A stretch of 64,000 nucleotides of DNA from Flavobacterium piscisymbiosum (lineage in GTDB: Bacteria > Bacteroidota > Bacteroidia > Flavobacteriales > Flavobacteriaceae), in the NCBI RefSeq assembly GCF_020905295.1, contig NZ_JAJJMM010000001.1:5022001-5086000 (forward strand). The letters are read 5' to 3'. Every line of letters begins with the position of its first letter. Position 1 is the first letter of the stretch. Made by a program: the position numbers and the translations under genes. Below are positions 44,310-52,901 of the stretch, in pieces. A model generated the notes under the pieces. That model ran no database searches, had not been told where the DNA came from, and worked only from the letters and a program-made list of their open reading frames with translations.

Positions 44310-44344
44310 TCTTTTTCTTTTTATTTGAGGGACAATTTAATCAT

Positions 44345-44674
44345 TTAATCCAAATGAAAAACTTCTTTTAACACAATTGTTTTTGGCGAATTATCTGCAT
44401 TTGTTTCCATTATATCCCCCATATAACTCCACCATTTTTTTACAATTGGATGATTGGGCAAAAAATTCACATCAAAATCTTTACTGATTTTCTGAACTGC
44501 AAAAAGTGTTAAGGTTATTTCGTCTAAAAAAATACTATAATCCTGAATTCCGCTTTCTGAAAGTAAAGTTTGTAATTCAGGCCAGATTGTATCGTGACGT
44601 AATTTATATTCGGCTTCAAAACCCGGTTTTAATTTCATCGTAAAAGCATTTCTTACTGTTGTATTATTTTCCAT
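44345..44674 (-). CDS. rhaM: RhaM, L-rhamnose mutarotase
   Basis: 109 residues from the ATG at 44674 (MENNTTVRNAF); a start at 44752 is possible but adds a poor N-terminus. RhaM family (ferredoxin-like fold) with FTMKLKPGFEAEYKLRHDTIWPEL (in parts), YSIFLDEITLTLFAVQ and WWSYMGDIMETN. Interconverts alpha and beta L-rhamnose so that RhaI gets its preferred anomer. Its place inside the RG-I unit, not in the rha operon, ties the two gene sets together. Confidence 0.93.
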   Translation of the reverse strand: MENNTTVRNAFTMKLKPGFEAEYKLRHDTIWPELQTLLSESGIQDYSIFLDEITLTLFAVQKISKDFDVNFLPNHPIVKKWWSYMGDIMETNADNSPKTIVLKEVFHLD

Positions 44675-44774
44675 TTTTTCTAATGATTTTTGTTTTTTTT
44701 GTTGGGCGTAATTTTTTAAACACATAGATACATAGGTTTTGCATTGTCTCAAAAAGGCGTTTCATCAGCACCTT

Positions 44775-45845
44775 TTAAACTATTTTAAAAATAAATGCCG
44801 AAGCTGTTTCGTATTTTCCTCCTTGCGAAGCGGTAAACAAATAAGTCGCTTTTCCGTTTTGGAACAATAACTGCGGACGTTCTACCCTACCATACCGATT
44901 TAAATGTTTGGGCGCTTCGGGCTGATTGATATATTTGTTTAAGGGCTGATAGGCAATTTGAGGATCACTCCAATTCTTTCCGTCATCAGAATCCATGTAC
45001 AATCCGTAATCGATCCCGAAAACGCCCATATCTCTTGCCAGCATTTTGAATTTCTTATTTTCATACCATACAAAAGCATCTTCGCATTGTTTGTTGTCTC
45101 CCAGTTTAGAGAAATCAATTACCGGATTGTGTTCGTATTTTTTATAAGGTCCTTGAAGGGATTTAGCTATCGCCAGTCCGTATTTTCTGTTGCCTTTTAC
45201 GGGAAATTTTGGATGTTCGTAATTTTCTGTATCCAATGATTTATAATACAGCCAATATTCACCGTTTGGACGTTTTAAAAACGAAGGATTTGTGGTTAAA
45301 AGATCATCCCATTCGCCTTCTTTTGCAGGAAGCAATAACGGTTCATCGGGTCTTCGCCAAGGTCCAAAAAGAGAATCGGAAGTGGCTAAACCAATGCGTT
45401 TGGTATTCATTTTTCCGTTGGAATTTCCCATGAAAAACAAGGCATATTTTCCGTCTACAAAATGAATACTTGGATTATGACAGGTTGTAGCATCCCAAAA
45501 ACCTTCGCCTCGCGGTGCTAAAATTGTACTGACATATTCATATGGTCCTTCAGGATTATTAGCAACTGCATGTGCAATCTCAGAACTGTTGATCCATCCG
45601 CTCATTCCTTTTGCTTTGGGCCATCTGGAAAAAAACACATGAATTTTACCATCCGGACCTTCAATTGGGCTGTTGCACCAAACATAATAATCTTCGAATT
45701 CTAAAGCGCGTCCCACTGGTCGAAGTCTTTTTTCGAAATCAGAAAGCTTTGGATCATCCCATAAAGTAATGGCTTTCGCCGAAAATGGAAGACATATCGC
45801 CATAACAGCGAGAGAATTTCCGATTATAAATTGTCTTCTATTCAT
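44775..45845 (-). CDS. Secreted five-bladed beta-propeller glycosidase-like protein
   Basis: 356 residues. A twin-arginine-like start (NRRQFIIGNS) and a signal ending FSAKA suggest export, perhaps folded. The body looks like the GH43/GH32/GH68-type five-bladed propeller: VWCNSPIEGPDGKIHVFFSRWP, TTCHNPSIHFVDGKYALFFMGN, TTNPSFLKRPNGEYWLYYKS and QCEDAFVWYENKKFKMLARD (each in parts) with acids in repeated positions. Probably removes a sugar from pectic side chains. Family and substrate not assigned. Confidence 0.75.
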   Translation of the reverse strand: MNRRQFIIGNSLAVMAICLPFSAKAITLWDDPKLSDFEKRLRPVGRALEFEDYYVWCNSPIEGPDGKIHVFFSRWPKAKGMSGWINSSEIAHAVANNPEGPYEYVSTILAPRGEGFWDATTCHNPSIHFVDGKYALFFMGNSNGKMNTKRIGLATSDSLFGPWRRPDEPLLLPAKEGEWDDLLTTNPSFLKRPNGEYWLYYKSLDTENYEHPKFPVKGNRKYGLAIAKSLQGPYKKYEHNPVIDFSKLGDNKQCEDAFVWYENKKFKMLARDMGVFGIDYGLYMDSDDGKNWSDPQIAYQPLNKYINQPEAPKHLNRYGRVERPQLLFQNGKATYLFTASQGGKYETASAFIFKIV

Positions 45846-46087
45846 TTTTTTTTGAATTTAAGATTTGCTACTCTTTTGGTAAACACATTTTTGTCTTCCC
45901 GAGGAACGAGGGATCTTCGCAAGAAACTCGATAAAGTAAGTTAACAATCTTTGGCGAACTACTAACGGAGATTCCTCGTTCCTCGGAATGACAAACTTTA
46001 TAGTAACTTTGTCAAATTTTAGTAATGTTGATGCGTTCCTCAAAATGGCATACTATACAAACTTTGACAAAGTTCAAAGCGCTAAAC
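45846..46087. repeat. Spacer with CCTCGTTCCTCGG repeats
   Basis: Two copies of the CGAGGAACGAGGGATC / GATTCCTCGTTCCTCGGAATGACAAACT repeat in opposite orientation (45897-45925 and 45970-46000), able to pair with each other over about 25 bp and form a large hairpin in the transcript. Confidence 0.6.
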
Positions 46088-47620
46088 CTATTTTTTATCT
46101 GTTTTAATTTCCCAATCATCTGTTCTAAAAGGTGACGCGGGTAAATTTTCTTTATTAAATAAATTTGGCTCCGGTATGGCTTTCCAGGCAAAACGAACGG
46201 CAACGGGTTCTTTTACTTTTGCAGAAGAAACTACAATTGTTTTTCCTTCAATTTTGGCATCTGCCGGATAAAAAACCTGATCATTTCCTGCTATTTCGAA
46301 TTCTTTTAGATGATCTCCATTTTGCTTTAAACCCGATTCTGCGTAATCAAAAAACAGTTGTGCTTTTTGTTTTTTAATTTTCATTTGGTTAAAAACAGGT
46401 CCTGAATACACCAATTTATTTTCTCCATAAGTTTTAGCGCGTGCGATTAAAGCGAGTCTGTAACCCACAGTTTGTTTGTCTATTGGGTGAATATTATTGG
46501 CGTCCCCAACATCTGTGGTAACAACCATTCCGCTGTTCGGAATTGTTTTTAAAGACATTAATTGTGCTTCGCGTATTTCGGCATTTTGTCCTTTGTGGGG
46601 TGTAATTTGTACATAATAAAAAGGGAAATCTCCTTGTTTCCATTCTTCTCTCCAGCTTTTTACCATTGCGGGAAATAAAGATCGATACAAATAGGCTTTT
46701 CCGGAATTGCTTTCGCCCTGATACCAAATAGCACCTTTTATCGTATAATTTACCAGAGGATGAAGCATTGCATTATATAATACATACGAGGTTTTGTTGG
46801 CTTCTTTTTTAGGCTTTTTTAATTGTCCTTTCTCGGCGTTTTGAGCAGCTGCAATTCGTTCGTTGGTAAGACTTAAATAATAAGTTTCGAGTTTTTCCTG
46901 ATATGCTTTTTCGTTTTTTGCATCTTCCTGCAAAATGGGTAAAAAAGCAACATCTTGTTCTAAAACACTTTGCGCTGTCCACGCTTCTGCTTTTGTTCCG
47001 CCCCAGGAAGTCGTGATTAACCCGATAGGTACATTTAGTTTTTGATACAAATCCCTGCCAAAGAAATAGGCTACGGCAGAGAATGTCTGAATACTTTCAG
47101 GCGTACACACTTTCCAGCTTCCGGTAACATCTTCAATTGGTGTTTGTGTCGCGTTTACGGCAACGGTAAACAATCTGATATTAGGGAAAGAGGCGCTTTT
47201 GACTTCTTCTTCGTAATTTTTAACTCCGGTTTTCCAGGTTTTATCTTCTCTTCCCACAGGAAAAAACATATTCGACTGGCCTGAACAAAGCCATACCTCG
47301 CCGATTAGAATATTTCTTAAAGAGATATTATTTGATGCATTGATGGTAATATCGTAGGCCTTGTCACTTCCGTTTGGTGTGTTTACTGCTGTTTTCCAGT
47401 TTCCATTGGCATCAGCCACAACTTCGACAGGAAGATTATTCCATCCTAAATGAATGGCTATTTTTTCGTTTGGAGCTGCCCATCCCCATAAATTAACTTT
47501 TGTGTTTTGCTGCAACACCATATTATCAGCAACTAAAGCGGGCAATTTAACCTGTGCCAGTACAGCGTTTTTTGTACTAAAAACCAGTAGAATTAAGAGA
47601 AGTCTTTTTAAGTAAATCAT
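46088..47620 (-). CDS. SASA-family SGNH acetylesterase
   Basis: 510 residues, signal peptide ending NAVLAQ. Sialate O-acetylesterase-like domain: nucleophile block GEVWLCSGQSNMFFPVG, then GTKAEAW, GAIWYQGESNSG and the Asp-x-x-His end DANNIHPIDKQ. A beta-sandwich insert precedes it (VNLWGWAAPNEKIAI). In this locus it likely removes acetyl groups from pectic sugars rather than sialic acid. First gene of a unit running through 44775, rhaM, DUF4861 and GH28; operator site D and a -7 element lie directly upstream. Confidence 0.9.
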   Translation of the reverse strand: MIYLKRLLLILLVFSTKNAVLAQVKLPALVADNMVLQQNTKVNLWGWAAPNEKIAIHLGWNNLPVEVVADANGNWKTAVNTPNGSDKAYDITINASNNISLRNILIGEVWLCSGQSNMFFPVGREDKTWKTGVKNYEEEVKSASFPNIRLFTVAVNATQTPIEDVTGSWKVCTPESIQTFSAVAYFFGRDLYQKLNVPIGLITTSWGGTKAEAWTAQSVLEQDVAFLPILQEDAKNEKAYQEKLETYYLSLTNERIAAAQNAEKGQLKKPKKEANKTSYVLYNAMLHPLVNYTIKGAIWYQGESNSGKAYLYRSLFPAMVKSWREEWKQGDFPFYYVQITPHKGQNAEIREAQLMSLKTIPNSGMVVTTDVGDANNIHPIDKQTVGYRLALIARAKTYGENKLVYSGPVFNQMKIKKQKAQLFFDYAESGLKQNGDHLKEFEIAGNDQVFYPADAKIEGKTIVVSSAKVKEPVAVRFAWKAIPEPNLFNKENLPASPFRTDDWEIKTDKK

Positions 47621-47646
47621 TAGAATATTTTTAAATACTAAAACTT

Positions 47647-47694
47647 TAAATTTAAAACAGTTAAACGGTGAATCTATCCTGTGCTTTCCTGTTT
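47647..47694 (-). promoter_or_regulatory. Regulon operator and promoter, site D (SASA esterase unit)
   Basis: Operator 47675-47694: TATCCTGTGCTTTCCTGTTT, both TCCTGT halves perfect, 10 bp apart. A -7 element TAAATTTA lies at 47647-47654 on the minus strand, exactly 20 nt away. Confidence 0.7.
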
Positions 47695-47704
47695 ATTGTT
47701 AAAT

Positions 47705-47747
47705 TAAAAATAAAAAAAGAAGCTGCCTAAAAAAAGACAGCTCCTTT
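47705..47747 (-). terminator. Intrinsic terminator after SusD
   Basis: On the minus strand AAAGGAGCTGTC and GGCAGCTTCTTT pair around a T-rich loop (47717-47728 with 47736-47747), followed by TTTTTTTATTTTT. Ends the susC-susD transcript before the SASA unit's own promoter. Confidence 0.8.
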
Positions 47748-47781
47748 AAAAAAAATAAAAAAAATTGGGAGCAAATATTTC

Positions 47782-49308
47782 TTAATCGTAACCCGGATTT
47801 TGAGTATAAAGTCCAGGAACTGCTAATATTTCTGATAACGGAATTGGGTATAACAATGAGTTATTGTCGATTGTTCTAATTTTTCCTTCGGTATCTTCTG
47901 CCGCTTTCCAGGCGTTCATTGTAGTTACTGCTTTTCCTGATCTAATAAGGTCAAACCATCTTGTTCCTTCTGAGAAGAATTCTTTTCTTCTTTCTGTAAA
48001 CAATTCATCCAGCGTAATATTAGATGCATTTGCAGCAACACCTGCTCTTGTTCTTATTTTATTTACAATCTCATCTACTTCTGCCTGCGATCCGCCGCCG
48101 CCGTGAAGCGTACATTCGGCCATTAGCATCAATACATCTGTATAACGTGTTACCATAAAATCGACACCCCAGTCTTCACGACCGTTTCCGTATCTGGCAG
48201 CGTCGATGTATTTTTTGAAAACAGGTAATGTATAACTTCCTTTATAGGTTCCTGTTGCAACGGTATAGCTGGTTGCGATACCGTATATTTTTCTTTTGTC
48301 TGTTGCTTCAAACAAATTCAAAAATCCAGTCGAAATTGGTTTTGCTTCAAGAGCTCCCTGCGCTGATAAATTTAATGAGGCAAAATAAGGCTCGTAACCT
48401 AGCTCTACCATAAAATTACCTCCAACAGCAAGCGGCAAACTTTGAGTGTACGGAATTGTTAATACATTTTCTTTATTGGTAATTCCTTCTACTTTAAAAA
48501 TTGGTTCGTAATCTGTATTAAAGGCATATAAACCACTTAACTTAATATCATTTAATTGCTGATACGCTTTGTCCCATTCGTTTAATCCTAATGTAGCACC
48601 ATCAATGCTGTATGTTGGGCTTGAACGGGTCATGTATACAAGTCCTAATAAGGCTTTTGCTCCATATTTTGTAACACGACCAAAATTGGCTGCATCGTAT
48701 GTTGGAGCAAGATCCGGAATCGCTTGTTCAAGATCTGAAATAATCAATTTGTAAACATCTACAACCGGAGTTCTTGGTATTTTTGCAGCTTCGGTAGCAG
48801 TCATTGTTTTTTCCATTAATGGAACTCTTCCAAACCATCTTACTAAATCAAAATAGCAGAATGCTCTAAGAAAACGAGTTTCGGCAATCATAGAAGCTTT
48901 CTCAGCCGGATCGGTAAAAATCTGATCTCCTTTTTCGGCTATTTTTTCTAATAATTGATTCGCTTTATTAATAGCGTTGTAATTACTCAAATAGGCTTCT
49001 TTCACGTAAGTGTTCGAACTTATCGAGGTGTAGAAACTATTAATTCCTTCCCAATCTCTTGAAGCCTGAGTGGTTGCCAGCAAATTATCTGATCTTACTT
49101 CGCTTAAATTTAAGACTCTGTTGGCATAACCGTAAGTACCCATTCCGTGAAAGGCCACAGAATACGTTGCATTTCTGGCCTGAACAAAATCGCCCGGTGT
49201 AGCATAGAAATTTTCAATGGTTCCCTGAGATAACGGCAATTGATTCAATTCATCTGTGCAAGATGTAATTGCCAATACTGCTGCTAATAAATAAATATAT
49301 TTTTTCAT
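47782..49308 (-). CDS. SusD/RagB-type glycan-binding lipoprotein
   Basis: 508 residues. Lipoprotein signal with Cys17 (AITSCTDELNQLP), then the helical TPR-like core of SusD proteins (ARNATYSVAFHGM, RFLRAFCYFDLVRWFGRVPL, LLGLVYMTRSS) and the C-terminal RRKEFFSEGTRWFDLIRSGKA and YPIPLSEI segments (in parts). Surface partner of the SusC protein, 6 bp downstream of it. Presumed to bind RG-I oligosaccharides. Confidence 0.95.
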   Translation of the reverse strand: MKKYIYLLAAVLAITSCTDELNQLPLSQGTIENFYATPGDFVQARNATYSVAFHGMGTYGYANRVLNLSEVRSDNLLATTQASRDWEGINSFYTSISSNTYVKEAYLSNYNAINKANQLLEKIAEKGDQIFTDPAEKASMIAETRFLRAFCYFDLVRWFGRVPLMEKTMTATEAAKIPRTPVVDVYKLIISDLEQAIPDLAPTYDAANFGRVTKYGAKALLGLVYMTRSSPTYSIDGATLGLNEWDKAYQQLNDIKLSGLYAFNTDYEPIFKVEGITNKENVLTIPYTQSLPLAVGGNFMVELGYEPYFASLNLSAQGALEAKPISTGFLNLFEATDKRKIYGIATSYTVATGTYKGSYTLPVFKKYIDAARYGNGREDWGVDFMVTRYTDVLMLMAECTLHGGGGSQAEVDEIVNKIRTRAGVAANASNITLDELFTERRKEFFSEGTRWFDLIRSGKAVTTMNAWKAAEDTEGKIRTIDNNSLLYPIPLSEILAVPGLYTQNPGYD

Positions 49309-49314
49309 TTTATT

Positions 49315-52300
49315 TTAATTAAAATTAATGTTAAGTCCTATCACTAAAGATTTTGCCAAAGGAGCTCCTCCATAATCTACCGGCACAGAAAAATCGCTGT
49401 TTGAACTCGCTGATGTATTTACTGCCTCGGGATTGAAACCTACTTTATATTTATTCCAGTAGAACCAGTTTTCACCCGTTACATAAAGTCTCATATTATC
49501 AATTCTGCTTAAACCTTTAATGGCTTGTCTCAGGTTATACCCAATTGTAATGTTTCGAACACTCACATAATCTGATTTGTACAACCAGTCTGAGTTGGCC
49601 TGATATCCAAAAGAAGTTCTCCAGTTTCCTCTCACAGAAGGATCTACGTTTAATGAATTTTCAACAGATCCCATTCCGGTACGGTCAATCGCTCTTCCTG
49701 TTAATCCGTAAACTGTTCCTCCGTTTTGTCCCTGAACCAAAATATTCAAATCAATATCCTTGTACTTGAAAGTGTTTGTGATTCCCCAAGTATATTTTGG
49801 AGTAGGATTACCCAAATCTACACGGTCATCTGCATTGATTTTTTTATCTCCATTCTGATCAATATATCTTGGATCTCCCAAAACTAATTTGTTGCCTCCA
49901 ATTGTAGTTCCTCCTGCATCAATATCTGCCTGACTCACTACTCCGTTTTGCTGTAATCCAAAAATAGTATACATTGGTTTTCCAACTTCTAATTTTACAA
50001 AAGGAACTCCACCATCATAGGCATTACTAATTTCAATTTTACTCTGGCCAGGTCCAAGTGCCAAAACTTTGTTTTCGTTATGGCTTATATTGGCCGAAGT
50101 TCTCCATTCAAAACTTGGTGTTTTCACGTTTAAAGAACTCAGTTCAAATTCCCATCCCTGATTTTGTACTTCACCTACATTGGTCAAATAGCTTGTAAAT
50201 CCCGTAGCTCCAACAATAGGCACTCTTAATAATAATTCACTATTGTTTTTTCTGTATACTTCGAATGTACCTGTTACCCTGTTTTTAAGAATTCCGAAAT
50301 CCAATCCAAAATCGACACTTCTTGATTCTTCCCAGTGCAAGTCAGGATTTGCTATTGATGATGCTCCCTGACCAATTGCAGCCGCACCGCCAATAGAATA
50401 ATTGTAAGTAGCCAATGTTGCATAAGAAGCATAACTGCCAATATTGTTACTTCCGTTAAGACCTCCGCTCGCTCTTAGTTTTAAATCACTAAGCCAGTTT
50501 ACTTTTTGCATAAACTCTTCTTGTTTTACTCTCCATCCTAATGAAACAGATGGAAAAACTCCCCATTGTCTGTCTGATCCAAATTTTGAAGAACCATCAC
50601 GTCTTACGCTTGCAGATAAAATGTATTTTTCTTTGTAATTGTATTGCAGCCTTGCGAAATAAGATAATAAGGTACTTTTTTCTGCATTTGTAGATCCTAA
50701 TGATCCCGTTGGCAATGTTTCTACAGTTGAACTGTTATATAATGCTCCCGAAGATAAGCTTGATCTCATGATTTCATATGAACTGAAAGACTGTCCTAAA
50801 AGCACATTGAAATTATGATTCCCAAATGATTTATCCCAGTTCAAAGTATTTTCATTTACTAAATTTTGTCTTCTGTACGTGTTATAAGCTCCTCTAATAC
50901 TTGCCTGAACATCATTTGGCGTATAACTCTCTGTTGTATTGTCTGAGTTATCAAAATTCAATGTCGTTTTCCAGGTAAATCCTTTTGCAAACTGATAACT
51001 TGCATAGGTAGAAATCAAAGTTCTGTACATGGAGTTTTTTCCTGTTCTGGCCAATGCATTAAGCATATTGGTCGTGCTGCTGCCCCACGCATATCTGGTT
51101 GTATATTTTTCTCCTGCCGCATTGGAGGCGCTTTCAAAAACCGGTGTTGCTACAAGGGCTTTAAATAAAGTATTGTCTTTCCCTTCTACTCCCGGATCAT
51201 TTTTGATGGAATATGAAGGCGCAATATTAATTCCTGTTTTAAAGTTTTCTGATAATTTAAAATCAACATTTGCTCTCGCAGAGAACAATGTATAATCAGT
51301 TCCGATGATGTACCCTGTGTTTTTTTGGTAATTGGCCGACACATAATAATTGACAGCATCTGTAGCTCCCGAAGCTGATAATTGATAGTTATTGAATTCT
51401 CCTGTACGGAAAACTTTATCCTGCCAGTCGATATAATCTAATCCAGGGTGTCCCGGCATATCCCATCTTTCATCGTACAAATACGTATAATATCTTGTGT
51501 TGGCGGTATTAAGAGGTGCAGTTGGATTTTTAGCATTATAAGCTGCAATTCTTTCCGCATTGTTCTGGCTTGCAGAAGCCCCTGTAATTCCTGATCCTAC
51601 CCATTGCGAATCGATCATGGTTTTGGCCCTGTCGATCCACCCCTGAGCAGACAACATATCGACTCTGTTGGCTTCTTTATTTACCCCTCCGTAAGTATTA
51701 AAAGTGAATTTTGGTTTTCCTTTTTTACCTTTTTTAGTTGTAATTAAAACAACTCCGTTTGAAGCTCTCGATCCGTAAATTGAGGCCGCTGCGGCATCTT
51801 TTAAAACTTCGATCGATTCTACGTCATTAGGATTCATGTTGTCAAGAGGGCTTCCGCTTGAAAATCCTCCATTGCTATTAGATCCTTCTGTATAAATAGG
51901 AAATCCGTCTACAACATACAAAGGCTCATTTCCTGCCGTAATAGATCCTGCTCCCCTGATTTCAATACTAAAAGGCTGTCCCGGTAAACCTGTTGTTTGT
52001 TTTACACGAACACCAGCTACCTGTCCAATTAATCCCTGGTCAATTCTGGAAATAGGTCTTTCGGTAAAGTTTTCAGTTTTAATTCCCGAAATGGCTCCTG
52101 TAGTTAATTTTTTCTTTTGGGTTCCGTACCCAATAACTACGACTTCATTTAAGTTTGAACTCTCTGCATCTAAAGAAACATTATAAGTAGTTGAAGCTCC
52201 TATTTTTAGTTCTTTCTTTAAAAATCCTACGAAAGAAAAAACCAAAGTTTCACCCTCGGATGCTTTTATGCTGAACTTTCCGTCAAAATCAGTACTCGCT

Positions 52301-52458
52301 CCTCTATTGGTTCCCTTCACGATTACGTTAACTCCGGGAATAGAGAGTTTAGACGGATCAGTAACTGTTCCTGTAACCGTTTTTTCTTGCCCATAAGCCG
52401 ATACTTGCAATAAAGCAAAGAAGGCCATAATCAGCAAAAGATTAAGCTTATTTTTCAT
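49315..52458 (-). CDS. SusC/RagA-type TonB-dependent receptor (RG-I locus)
   Basis: 1047 residues, complete. Signal peptide, carboxypeptidase-regulatory-like domain (about 27-110; GVNVIVKGTNRGASTDFDGKF in parts), NEVVVIGYGTQKKK, plug domain (about 120-235; LYVVDGFP, SIYGSRASNGVVLITTKKGK in parts) and a 22-strand barrel ending in INFN. Imports oligosaccharides in complex with the downstream SusD. Position among PL11, GH28, GH105 and GH106 genes points to rhamnogalacturonan fragments. Confidence 0.96.
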   Translation of the reverse strand: MKNKLNLLLIMAFFALLQVSAYGQEKTVTGTVTDPSKLSIPGVNVIVKGTNRGASTDFDGKFSIKASEGETLVFSFVGFLKKELKIGASTTYNVSLDAESSNLNEVVVIGYGTQKKKLTTGAISGIKTENFTERPISRIDQGLIGQVAGVRVKQTTGLPGQPFSIEIRGAGSITAGNEPLYVVDGFPIYTEGSNSNGGFSSGSPLDNMNPNDVESIEVLKDAAAASIYGSRASNGVVLITTKKGKKGKPKFTFNTYGGVNKEANRVDMLSAQGWIDRAKTMIDSQWVGSGITGASASQNNAERIAAYNAKNPTAPLNTANTRYYTYLYDERWDMPGHPGLDYIDWQDKVFRTGEFNNYQLSASGATDAVNYYVSANYQKNTGYIIGTDYTLFSARANVDFKLSENFKTGINIAPSYSIKNDPGVEGKDNTLFKALVATPVFESASNAAGEKYTTRYAWGSSTTNMLNALARTGKNSMYRTLISTYASYQFAKGFTWKTTLNFDNSDNTTESYTPNDVQASIRGAYNTYRRQNLVNENTLNWDKSFGNHNFNVLLGQSFSSYEIMRSSLSSGALYNSSTVETLPTGSLGSTNAEKSTLLSYFARLQYNYKEKYILSASVRRDGSSKFGSDRQWGVFPSVSLGWRVKQEEFMQKVNWLSDLKLRASGGLNGSNNIGSYASYATLATYNYSIGGAAAIGQGASSIANPDLHWEESRSVDFGLDFGILKNRVTGTFEVYRKNNSELLLRVPIVGATGFTSYLTNVGEVQNQGWEFELSSLNVKTPSFEWRTSANISHNENKVLALGPGQSKIEISNAYDGGVPFVKLEVGKPMYTIFGLQQNGVVSQADIDAGGTTIGGNKLVLGDPRYIDQNGDKKINADDRVDLGNPTPKYTWGITNTFKYKDIDLNILVQGQNGGTVYGLTGRAIDRTGMGSVENSLNVDPSVRGNWRTSFGYQANSDWLYKSDYVSVRNITIGYNLRQAIKGLSRIDNMRLYVTGENWFYWNKYKVGFNPEAVNTSASSNSDFSVPVDYGGAPLAKSLVIGLNINFN

Positions 52459-52491
52459 AAAAGTTAAATTTTGGTTAGTTTAATAGTTTTT

Positions 52492-52539
52492 CAAATTTAT
52501 CCAGAACTTGTTTGCGTGGCATCCTGTAGTATCCTGTTA
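52492..52539 (-). promoter_or_regulatory. Regulon operator and promoter, site E (susC-susD)
   Basis: Operator 52520-52539: CATCCTGTAGTATCCTGTTA, two TCCTGT halves 10 bp apart. A perfect -7 element TAAATTTG lies at 52492-52499 on the minus strand, 20 nt downstream and 33 bp before the start codon. Confidence 0.75.
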
Positions 52540-52761
52540 GATTTCAACACATTATAGTGTTTTTATATTTATTTTAAGACAAAAATCTCACAACTGATTG
52601 ATTTACAATCCTTAAAAAAAATGAAAGATTAATAAATATCATATCAAAAATTTAATTAAACCATTTTTTATCATTTCATATTTATTTTAATAAAAAACAA
52701 AGAATTATAAAATAAGTAACTACATTGATTAAACATTCTGTTTTTTGAATATAATTACCAA

Positions 52762-52809
52762 AAACAGGATGCTACAGGATAGCCTTTTAATACGTTCCTA
52801 ATACTTTTA
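52762..52809 (+). promoter_or_regulatory. Regulon operator and promoter, site F (GH106-GH105)
   Basis: Operator 52762-52781 (reverse strand TATCCTGTAGCATCCTGTTT). Its proximal half forms the palindrome GCTATCCTGTAGC. A -7-like TACTTTTA lies at 52802-52809, exactly 20 nt downstream. Confidence 0.72.
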
Positions 52810-52901
52810 CTTCATTACTGCTACTAAAAAATTGTCCTGCATAATTTTTTAATGATGTGAAGTGATTAATTTAGTAACCACTAAAACTTTTTGAGTACAT
52901 A

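Larger units (their letters stand above)
52459..52901. other. Divergent regulatory region susC / GH106
   Basis: 443 bp with operator E on the susC side and operator F on the GH106 side, about 220 bp apart and facing away from each other. The middle (52560-52750) is very AT-rich with no gene. Confidence 0.75.

Noticed and set aside
44675..44752. Longer N-terminus for RhaM
   Set aside because: The extra 26 residues are Lys/Gln/Cys-rich and unlike the family, which starts around the METxx-type residue at 44674.
52831..52846. Seventh operator copy (TGTCCTGCATAA)
   Set aside because: Only one half matches, there is no second half 10 bp away, and it lies downstream of the predicted -7 element.
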